Shown: one piece after another, positions 7,264 to 14,369 of the stretch
How the letters are laid out: the number at the start of each line of letters is the position of its first letter
Position numbering within the stretch: position 1 is the first letter of the stretch
Source of the DNA: Pseudomonadota bacterium
GTDB taxonomy: Bacteria; Pseudomonadota; Alphaproteobacteria; Sphingomonadales; Sphingomonadaceae
Reading direction: 5' to 3'
DNA: 41,300 nucleotides
NCBI GenBank assembly: GCA_023433305.1
Contig: JAEZCZ010000110.1
Span: forward strand, 1-41,300
Program-made: the position numbers and the translations under genes
Notes under the pieces: generated by a model
Databases searched by the model: none
Told to the model about the DNA's origin: nothing
What the model saw: the letters and a program-made list of their open reading frames with translations, nothing else

Positions 7264-8694
7264 TCAACGAGACAGGCTGCTCGGCTTGGGCAGGCCGCCC
7301 TGCACGAGCAACGTCACGATATGTACAGGGCCACCGTCATTGTCGCGTGACTGAAGCAGCAGGCAACTCTCGACCGGCAGCGGCGGCGTCTTCTTTGGGC
7401 TGCAATCGAGCACGCAAAGAACTGCCAATCTTTTACCGCTCGCAACGGCATAGGACACGGCCTGATCGGCATATGCGGCAGCATCCTCCGGCAGCACGCG
7501 CTTCTTCCGCTCACTCTTGAGTTCGATGCGGATACCGCGGAACGATAAATCAGTCCGCCCGCCTCCGGCATGCGCCTGCTGTTCAAGTTCGGCTCCTATC
7601 ATCGGCACCGCCCGCAAGCGCTGGCGCACGTCAGCTTCGAACGCGTCCTCGTAAATCGGTTTGGGATAGAGCGCGTCCTGAACCGCGGAGCCTACGAGGT
7701 TCGCAAGCGGCCCGAGTACGGTCAGCGCCGCGCGAATGTCGTCCTCGGCGACGTGCGGCAGTTCGCGCAACTGGTTGCGGATATCGAGCACGCGCCGGTC
7801 AAGGCTCGGATACCCCGACACGCCATGATTGGCGATATCAAGGCCATCGAGGCGCAAGCGCCGCTGCCCGGCGACGACGACGCGCCGGGCCTCGCGGCTG
7901 GCGGGCTGGAATTCAGCGGCGTAGACGAATTCCAAGGGCCGCGCGTCGAACCCTTGCGATGCCTGAACGATCATTCGGCCCTCGCGACGGAAGGTGTAGG
8001 GCGGATCGCCGTCGGGCCTGGCGAAGGTAAAGCGCGGCAGCTCCCACATCGATTGGGGCTCGATAGACACCGGGATGATCGAAAGTGAATCGGCGTGGTC
8101 CGGCCAACGCGAAACGCGGATGGTCAAGCCGAGATCATGCACCTGGTTGGGCCGCAGGCTGTGGAGGTTCGCGGCCGCCGCCCCGTTGATGGTAAACTCG
8201 AGAAAAGCCACCGAAAGGTCCTCGGCGCGCGGTTCGGGATCATCGAATCCGATGCGCCGCGGCGGTTCGGGATCTGCGATGATCGCGACCGGCATCGGCA
8301 ATGCGGCGATCGCTAGACGCTGTGCCGGAACGCTACCTGGGTCAAACTCCCCGGTGATCAGAGAGAGAGCTGCGCATACGGCCTGATGATAGTCGGTCTG
8401 TTCGGCGACTTGTGCGAGCTTGTTCAGCTTCTGCCGCGCTGCCCGCAGAAACCGATCTGCATCCACCTGCGCGGTGTCGATCGCCGCCGCCCAGTCGGTT
8501 AGCATTGCAAGAATCTCGAGCGCACTGGCGAACGCGCGCCAGTCCTTCGCGCCAGGCACGCGGCCGAAGGCTAGCGCGCCCTCGTCAACAGCCAGAGCGG
8601 CACCGCGCAGTGCATCACCAGTGACCGCTGGGTCGTGGAGCGCCAGGACAGCCTCAGCGCGAGAAGGGAAGACGACTTCTACTATTGCGCTCAC
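7264..8694 (-). CDS. PD-(D/E)XK nuclease-like protein of a two-gene accessory operon
   Basis: The start is taken as GTG at 8694, preceded by AGGA at 5-nt spacing and overlapping the upstream gene by 41 bp, giving 476 residues. A longer open frame to 8979 would lie inside the upstream gene. The first 280 residues match no family I recognise. The C-terminus has the layout of a PD-(D/E)XK nuclease with a RecB-like tail: acidic GAELEQ, Asp382 in GGRTDLSFRG, E391-x-K393 in IRIELKSE, then QAVSY (Q411-x3-Y), the Q-x3-Y signature seen in RecB/Cas4-type nucleases. A DNA-cutting effector paired with the large solenoid protein upstream is the likely role. Defence function is inferred from the pairing and the location beside IS elements. 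Confidence 0.65.
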   Translation of the reverse strand: MSAIVEVVFPSRAEAVLALHDPAVTGDALRGAALAVDEGALAFGRVPGAKDWRAFASALEILAMLTDWAAAIDTAQVDADRFLRAARQKLNKLAQVAEQTDYHQAVCAALSLITGEFDPGSVPAQRLAIAALPMPVAIIADPEPPRRIGFDDPEPRAEDLSVAFLEFTINGAAAANLHSLRPNQVHDLGLTIRVSRWPDHADSLSIIPVSIEPQSMWELPRFTFARPDGDPPYTFRREGRMIVQASQGFDARPLEFVYAAEFQPASREARRVVVAGQRRLRLDGLDIANHGVSGYPSLDRRVLDIRNQLRELPHVAEDDIRAALTVLGPLANLVGSAVQDALYPKPIYEDAFEADVRQRLRAVPMIGAELEQQAHAGGGRTDLSFRGIRIELKSERKKRVLPEDAAAYADQAVSYAVASGKRLAVLCVLDCSPKKTPPLPVESCLLLQSRDNDGGPVHIVTLLVQGGLPKPSSLSR

Positions 8695-11206
8695 GTCGGT
8701 CCTCACGATGCTGGTCGCGCTCCCGCGCGAGTTCTTTCCACTCGCCGGCCAGGCGCTCGAGCGCGGCACGGTCACCTGTCCCAACTGCTTCTTCGAAGGC
8801 GAAGGCGAGAGCGATCTGCCTTCCGAAGTTGCGGATGTCGCGGTTACGCGGAACATCTTCAAGCGCGTTGACCCGTGCCGCTGCCACTCGCGCAGCCGCC
8901 TCGGCCGCGCCGGCGCAGGCGAGCGCGTCGATGATGACGATAGTGAGCCACTGTTCGTTCTTCGCCATTTCTCGCCCAAGGGCCTCGAAATCCGCCTGAT
9001 ATTGGAGGATCGCGCCGTTGCTCAGGCCGCGCACTAGTCGCTCGGCCTTGTCGTTGCGGTTGAAGCGATCGATGAGCGAAGGCAGCACGCGAATGACGAG
9101 CTTGGCGAAGCTCGGCTCGGACCCAAGCGTATGGTTGAACCCGCGAAGATGCGAGCGCAGGTACATCGGGTCGATGTCCATGCAGACCTCGATCAGATAC
9201 CGCCGAAGCCCGCCGCTCTGTTTGCCGAACTCGTCGACCGAGCCCGCCAGCACGTCTACGCAATCGGCGAGGAAATTATCCTCGCCGCTTTCCATGCGAT
9301 AGTAGCGAATCAAGTGATAGATCGCACTGAGAGCGGGGCGGCGTAGCCGCTCAGGAATAGCCGAGCGGCGAAATGCCCGGGCGGCCGCCTTGTGAACCAT
9401 GACGTAGCTGTCGCTGAGCAGCGGAACGAACGACTCGAACAGGAGATCGGGCGCGTTGTCGAGGGTGGCCTGGCGCAACTCTCCGATCGCATCGGCGGCA
9501 TAGGCGCGCTCCACGGTCGAGGGGCCGACGAGGCTGTGATAGAGATGAGGGAGGTAGAAGGCGAAGCCGTCTACATCGCTGGCCAGCGCCGCGAACTCCT
9601 TGATCGCGAGGCCTCGCAGGACCTGACGGTCTTCGGGGATAGCGTCAAGGAATGTCGCGAGCCGAGGAAGGAGGTCCCGGTCTTGCGCGGTGGCATGCGC
9701 GGCGAGCCGCAACAGCCCGCGCATGACTTCGGTGAGCGAGCTACGGTGATTTGCACGCTCCATCGTTGCCAGCGGATTGGCCGGGTCGAGTGGCGTTTCC
9801 TCAAGTTGGCGCAGGCGGTCAGCGAGCAGGAAGGGTGCCGCGAGCACTCCTTCGATCTCCTCGATCGCCACCTCCACCAGCTCGTCGCGACCATCGCGAA
9901 ACGTGCTTATCGCGGCCATCAGCACGTCCGAGTTGAAAGGCTCGGTGCTCATCCAGAGCAGGCGACGAAAGGCGATGCGGACGCGTTCGGAATTGCTCGG
10001 CAGCGTTTCATTGAAGCGTGCGCGCAGCGCGCGGCCATAGAGTTCGGCAACGCGCGCGCGCACAGCGTCGGTGGCGCCTTCAAGGTATTGCTGAATGACC
10101 TTATCCGTCGCTTCCGGCTCGGCGTCGAACGCGCCGACAACGGCGTCCGCCACCCCGTAAAGGTCGTTGGTCAGCTCCTCGAAGTCAGGAATCATTATCT
10201 GCGCGCGAACGAAGGTGGCGATCAGGGTCTGGCGGTGTGGCGTCGCAGCATCGGGGAAGTCTTGAAGGAGAACCGAGAGACCGCGCCCGGCCAGGTCGAC
10301 GCTGGCCGCTCTGCGTTGATCCAATAATCGATCGATCGCGACGTCGACCGCGGCGCGGTCTTGACCGTACAGCGCGCAGAGCAGCTCGGGACGTCCCACA
10401 TGATCGGACAATCCGATCATGTGGCGCGGGTCCGGGTTGGCGCGATCGATCGCTGCGGGCGTGGCATTGGTTATGAGCTCGGTGCCGATATGGTGGACCC
10501 GTGGAATAAGCACACGGGCCGCGAGATCAGTGTAACCGCCAATGGCAATGATACGCGCCGCCGCCCCTGCTAACCTCGGAGCATCGGCACCGATCGCATC
10601 GAGCATCTCGAGACCGGGCGTATCCAACCAATGCCCGCTTTCCAGCACCGAAAAGATATAGTCGACCAACGGGGCGGGAAAATGCTCGGGCGCAAGACGC
10701 GCGCTGTGCCGGAGGCGGTCGAGATTCTCCTGCGAGCGGTCGCGATCGTAGGCGTCGACATCGTCCAGCAATGCCTGCGCCACCGGTGGCAGCTCGAGCC
10801 GGAGGGCCTTACGCGCCTCCTGGCGTTCTGCGAGCGCCCGTTCGGCTGCTTCCTCCTGCTTACGGGCTTCGGCGTTGCGCCGCTCGCGGTCACGGTTTCG
10901 GGCGCCAATCAATTCCATGATATTGGGGAGGCTGCCGCCCTTGCGGTGCGTGCAGCCATCACAATTCCGGTCGTAGAAATCGATCGCGGCGTCACTCAAT
11001 TCGTAGCAATAGGAGCTTCCGCCATCTGTTGCGAAATCGCAGCGGAGACCATGATGGCCGATCGGTAGACCGGTCTGCTGGGCGAGCATGCCATAGCCCA
11101 TGCTCTCGACCTGGGCGTTGCTGCACCAATTGGCAATCAGCCGCATCGTATCGTGATTGCGCCGACCGTTTGCTATCGCCTCATCGATGGTGCGCTTGCT
11201 GATCAT
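8654..11206 (-). CDS. Large Cys-motif and alpha-solenoid (HEAT-like) protein
   Basis: An 850-residue protein starting at the ATG at 11206. The N-terminal 95 residues carry a cysteine cluster, C56-x10-C67-x14-C82-x2-C85, with His51, His52 and His87 nearby (HHGLRCDF, YCYELSD, NCDGCTHRKGG). This suggests a zinc or iron-sulfur site. Residues 100-140 form a charged coiled-coil-like helix. From about 140 to 820 the sequence is a chain of amphipathic helices typical of HEAT/ARM-like scaffolds, with no catalytic motif visible. The end overlaps the nuclease gene, so the two products are probably made together and may form a complex in which the scaffold senses and the nuclease cuts. I do not recognise the family. 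Confidence 0.6.
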   Translation of the reverse strand: MISKRTIDEAIANGRRNHDTMRLIANWCSNAQVESMGYGMLAQQTGLPIGHHGLRCDFATDGGSSYCYELSDAAIDFYDRNCDGCTHRKGGSLPNIMELIGARNRDRERRNAEARKQEEAAERALAERQEARKALRLELPPVAQALLDDVDAYDRDRSQENLDRLRHSARLAPEHFPAPLVDYIFSVLESGHWLDTPGLEMLDAIGADAPRLAGAAARIIAIGGYTDLAARVLIPRVHHIGTELITNATPAAIDRANPDPRHMIGLSDHVGRPELLCALYGQDRAAVDVAIDRLLDQRRAASVDLAGRGLSVLLQDFPDAATPHRQTLIATFVRAQIMIPDFEELTNDLYGVADAVVGAFDAEPEATDKVIQQYLEGATDAVRARVAELYGRALRARFNETLPSNSERVRIAFRRLLWMSTEPFNSDVLMAAISTFRDGRDELVEVAIEEIEGVLAAPFLLADRLRQLEETPLDPANPLATMERANHRSSLTEVMRGLLRLAAHATAQDRDLLPRLATFLDAIPEDRQVLRGLAIKEFAALASDVDGFAFYLPHLYHSLVGPSTVERAYAADAIGELRQATLDNAPDLLFESFVPLLSDSYVMVHKAAARAFRRSAIPERLRRPALSAIYHLIRYYRMESGEDNFLADCVDVLAGSVDEFGKQSGGLRRYLIEVCMDIDPMYLRSHLRGFNHTLGSEPSFAKLVIRVLPSLIDRFNRNDKAERLVRGLSNGAILQYQADFEALGREMAKNEQWLTIVIIDALACAGAAEAAARVAAARVNALEDVPRNRDIRNFGRQIALAFAFEEAVGTGDRAALERLAGEWKELARERDQHREDRRERNSRSRLPFSR

Positions 11207-11622
11207 GCTAGCAATCTCGGCACGTCACGGCCGCTGCGCAAGGTGATTTACTGGTGGCAGCTCCGGGCTGTCGGAAACGGGTCAATCCATACCTGAAAGC
11301 TGCAGGACCGGTAGCGGCCCAGTTCACGCCCTTCGGCCGAGCCCTTATCTTATGCATAACGTGGTCTAGCGTCGGCCGAAAGCTGTCGGTCCGGGAGAGT
11401 TCGCGATTGACGGTGGTTGTGGCGCCGTCGATGACGTTCGGTACGGGAAGACATTGTAGATTTTGGTTTGGCCGCCTGACTGGCCTTGTTGGTAACTAGG
11501 ATTGAACGCGAGTAAATGGAGGGAGTCCGGGGAACCGGCTACTTGGCAACTGGACAAGGCGTTTTGTTATTTGCCAAGGCTGCCTAAGTCAGTTTGACAT
11601 TTCAACGCTCGGGGGGCGCGCG
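11207..11622. promoter_or_regulatory. Divergent control region of the accessory island
   Basis: 416 bp between the two divergent operons, with no gene-like frame. It must hold the promoters for both. The most distinct element is the inverted repeat at 11542-11578, listed separately. The ribosome binding site for the plus-strand operon is the GGGGGG just before 11623. Confidence 0.5.
11542..11578. promoter_or_regulatory. Inverted repeat CTTGGCAA/TTGCCAAG before the ndpA-like/relA-like operon
   Basis: Perfect 8-bp arms at 11542-11549 and 11571-11578 are separated by 21 bp, so their centres are 29 bp apart, close to three helical turns. The repeat lies 45-80 bp upstream of the first start codon. 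It could be an operator bridged by two dimers, or an RNA hairpin in the leader. Autoregulation by one of the island's proteins, as in toxin-antitoxin operons, is possible but unproven. Confidence 0.4.
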
Positions 11623-12690
11623 ATGGACCTGCAAAATCTCACCATCACTCGACTCATCTTCCACGAGGTTTTCAAGAAGAAGGATGATGGGCAAGCAGTG
11701 GCCCCTGCCTATGGTGCTCAGCTCCTGACGCTCAACGCAGACGCAATGGGGGAACTGAGAACCCGGATTGTTACTGCGACCGGCAGTCAATCACAGAGCA
11801 TGGAAATGACCATCGCCCGATCAGATGAAGGTAGCTGCGTCAAACTCGCTGAAGATCTGCTCGACGCCGCAGGCGACACCGAATTTGTCCAAGCCTCGCG
11901 GCGGGCTGCTGATATGCTGACGGCCGCTCAAGATCGTCGTCCTCCCGGGGGAGTTCTGGCCGTGTTCTCAGGATCGTGCGGGGCACCGGCTCGTCCGATC
12001 GTTGGCTTCATAAAGGCCGAGTTGCATGGCGGCTTTCGGCGCGCTCCCAACCTCTCGGTCGAGTACATCAAATCGCTTTTCATGACCCCACAAACGAAGC
12101 TCTACAAGATTGGACTTTTCCAACGGTCCGGAGGGCCAGGCCACCCGCTTCCCAGCGGCTGGACGGCCGCCGTTTATGACAGCCTCATGAGCACGTCGAA
12201 TCCGGACAACGCCGCGTTCTATTTTTACTCCAGCTTTCTCGGTCTTCAATTACCGGACAGCGCGCCGCGCATGACGCGAAGATTTTATGAGGGGACTAAG
12301 GAATTCATCCAAAATGCGAACATATCCGAGGAGCAGAAAACAGATCTGCTCACCTCGTTGTACTCTTACCTCAAGGTCGACACGTCCGCTACGGTCCAGA
12401 CGGCGGCCTTTGCTTCCAATTATTTCGCCCCTGAGCTGCAGGACGCATATACTCAGTATATGACGGCCCTCGAATTTCCGAATACCGCTATTCCGAAGGA
12501 TATTAGTCAGCTAAATCTGCGCTTGGAAAAGCGAAGGATTGAGTTCTCTCGGCAGGTTAAGCTAACCGGACCATCGCAGGCCTTCGAGGACCTCGTGACG
12601 ATCGAGACGATCAATCAGGATGGCAGCGCCAGCCCGAATGGCGAATGGACCCGGATCACGGTACGCGACCGTATCCGCGAGCAGGAATGA
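11623..12690 (+). CDS. Nucleoid-associated protein, YejK/NdpA-like
   Basis: The 355-residue product has the full length of the 37-kDa nucleoid-associated protein family (YejK/NdpA, PF04245; E. coli YejK is about 335). Recognisable parts are the opening LTITRLIFHEVFKKK, a central FIKAELHGGFRRAP and EYIKSLFMTPQTKLYKIGLF, and the NPDNAAFYFYSSFLG and LTSLYSYLKVD blocks. Such proteins bind DNA or the nucleoid; their biochemical job is poorly defined. Here the stop overlaps the start of a RelA/SpoT-domain gene by 4 nt (ATGA at 12687-12690), so the two are translationally coupled. In this setting the protein could be a DNA-state sensor, or a neutraliser of the downstream enzyme, rather than a housekeeping nucleoid protein. 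The family call is firm; the role is inferred. Confidence 0.8.
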   Translation: MDLQNLTITRLIFHEVFKKKDDGQAVAPAYGAQLLTLNADAMGELRTRIVTATGSQSQSMEMTIARSDEGSCVKLAEDLLDAAGDTEFVQASRRAADMLTAAQDRRPPGGVLAVFSGSCGAPARPIVGFIKAELHGGFRRAPNLSVEYIKSLFMTPQTKLYKIGLFQRSGGPGHPLPSGWTAAVYDSLMSTSNPDNAAFYFYSSFLGLQLPDSAPRMTRRFYEGTKEFIQNANISEEQKTDLLTSLYSYLKVDTSATVQTAAFASNYFAPELQDAYTQYMTALEFPNTAIPKDISQLNLRLEKRRIEFSRQVKLTGPSQAFEDLVTIETINQDGSASPNGEWTRITVRDRIREQE

Positions 12691-13661
12691 CCGAAGAAGA
12701 GCTGCTGGAACGGTGGGCTGCAGAGCGGCCCATCTACGAGGCTTGGGGGCACTATGTCATAGAGCAAGTGTCCGCTCGCCTCGTCGACAAGCTTCCCAAG
12801 GTGGGGATAGACATCTTCATTCGCATCCCTCCGAAGTATCGGTTGAAGGATGACTTCTCGTTCGTGGAGAAGGCCTTCTACCGAAAGGCCTACGATGATC
12901 CTTACACTCAGATCACGGACAAGGTTGGCACCAGATTTGTAGTCTTGTTAGGAACTGATGTTCCCGTCGTGGGTGAGGCCATCACCTCGGTTGAGACGTG
13001 GAAAGCCTCGAAAGATCGTGACCCAGAAGAAGAGGCTAATGAGAATCCTATACAATTCGATTACAAGGCGCTTCACTTTGTCGTGCGCAACATTGCGGAG
13101 CTTGAAGCTGAGGGTGTGACTATACCGCCCGGTACGCCATGTGAAATACAAGTTAAAACGCTGCTCCAGCACGCCTACAGCGAATTAACGCATGACACGA
13201 TCTACAAGCCAAGTGTGACCAAGACTCCGCAGATGATGCGGGCCGCCGCGAAAAGCATGGCATTACTGGAATCGACAAACGACTATTTCGAATCTGTCGT
13301 CGAGCAGGTTGAAGCAGCGATACTGCCTGAGCGGGAGGCAACTGCGCTCCTGCGCGAAATCTATGAGGCAGGCGTGGGCCGACCTGCTCAGCCATCCAGA
13401 GTGGAAGGTTTGTTGCTTGACGCGCTCTTGCCGGAGCAGTCGTACGCCGAGAGCTTAAGTCAGTTTCTATCTGAACGCCGCTACGTATTCGAGCGGGTGA
13501 ATGAACACGCCAGTATGAAGCTTCTATTCCGGCAGCCATCCATTCTACTGGTCTATTTTTTGGCGGCGACGACCCCCGCAAATTTGGTTCGGAAGTGGCC
13601 TTTGACGAGGGACGAGTTGACCCCTGTGTTTACTGACCTAGGCCTTGCCATACCGGGCTGA
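12687..13661 (+). CDS. RelA/SpoT-domain nucleotide pyrophosphokinase, small standalone type
   Basis: A 324-residue protein starting at the ATG that overlaps the previous stop. Residues 25-180 form a RelA/SpoT synthetase domain: Asp78 in TDKVGTRFVVLL (metal-binding Asp), the YKALHFVV block at 126-133 (equivalent of Y-Q-S-L-H in RelA), and E153-IQVKT with HAYSELTHD at 162-170. There is no HD hydrolase domain and no TGS/ACT regulatory domain. About 145 C-terminal residues are helical and unassigned. Related small synthetases make (p)ppGpp or (p)ppApp, or pyrophosphorylate tRNA, and several act as growth-stopping toxins in anti-phage modules. Strict coupling to the nucleoid-associated protein suggests an effector-regulator pair. 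Both genes have lower GC than the catabolic cluster, which fits recent transfer. Confidence 0.8.
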   Translation: MTEEELLERWAAERPIYEAWGHYVIEQVSARLVDKLPKVGIDIFIRIPPKYRLKDDFSFVEKAFYRKAYDDPYTQITDKVGTRFVVLLGTDVPVVGEAITSVETWKASKDRDPEEEANENPIQFDYKALHFVVRNIAELEAEGVTIPPGTPCEIQVKTLLQHAYSELTHDTIYKPSVTKTPQMMRAAAKSMALLESTNDYFESVVEQVEAAILPEREATALLREIYEAGVGRPAQPSRVEGLLLDALLPEQSYAESLSQFLSERRYVFERVNEHASMKLLFRQPSILLVYFLAATTPANLVRKWPLTRDELTPVFTDLGLAIPG

Positions 13662-14369
13662 TCGAATTTCCTTTCATACTCATAAGCAAGTTTGGTGTTG
13701 TGGTCGTGTGCGGTGCGCGTCCGGCGGATCTTCCGCGCGCCCTAGCCGCGCCGTCCAGTTGCGGTGAGCCATGACTGGCTAACGCAAGTTCACAGTGACA
13801 GCCAGTCGGCGACCGCTTTCCACCGATTACCACCCTGAGCCGACAGTCCGTTTTCGGCCCAGGATTGGACTTAGCGAAACAATCAGCGGACCTCGTTGAA
13901 GGGGTGCTCAAAGATCGCCGAATCCGTGGACCGCGGGGGCATCTAGAGGGATCGGCCGTCATAAAGGGCGCCATTTCGATAGACATGAGCTTTGGTTCGG
14001 ATTCCATCTACTCCACCGGCCCTGCTGCATATTCCGGGCCAGGGGAATTCACGCAGGCGCGTATCTGGGGCTTGGCACAATTGCCAAGCAGCCGCGCATG
14101 GGACGGCGTTTCGCGGCTGCCGATGCTTTGGAGATATCACGCGAGGCGCCGGATGTCCGGACTACGGTCATCCGCCGTGAAACCATGGCTCCCGCAGCGC
14201 TCTGCGATTGACTCTCATCCGGCCGGGACCATACCAACAAAGCGCAAATTCTAGAATATCAATTCTCTAAACGAGCATCGTTTTGCACGTCTGGGGAGAG
14301 AGCGAGCGGTTTGCGCCAATGCCCCGGGAAACTCACGAATCCCGCAGGCACTGGGGAGAGGAACTAGAA
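13662..14369. other. Long non-coding stretch between the island and the TonB receptor gene
   Basis: About 700 bp. A frame from roughly 14050 to a TGA at 14209-14211 reads like protein (GAYLGLGTIAKQPRMGRRF, then AAADALEISREAP and VRTTVIRRE) and may be the tail of a decayed gene, but I cannot assign it. A 129-residue open frame at 13865-14254 in another phase looks like chance. The right end contains the shared operator-like element at 14249 and the leader of the TonB receptor gene. The stretch probably marks the junction between accessory island and catabolic cluster. Confidence 0.4.
14249..14265 (-). promoter_or_regulatory. Shared catabolic operator element, site 1 (TonB receptor)
   Basis: On the minus strand this reads GAATTGATATTCTAGAA, fitting GAATNNATATTCTNGAA. 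It lies about 105-120 bp upstream of the TonB receptor start. It matches site 3 at 14 of 17 positions and site 2 at 12 of 17. Overlapping dyads (GAAT-N4-ATTC and TTC-TA-GAA) suggest a dimeric regulator such as one of the IclR or TetR proteins of the cluster. Confidence 0.5.

Noticed and set aside
8694..8979. N-terminal 95-codon extension of the nuclease-like gene
   Set aside because: It lies wholly inside the upstream solenoid gene, is Ser/Arg-rich in the style of an out-of-phase reading, and a GTG with AGGA at good spacing exists at 8694.
13865..14254. A 129-codon plus-strand frame before the TonB receptor
   Set aside because: No ribosome site, no domain, basic low-quality sequence, and it ends within the operator element; another phase looks more protein-like.
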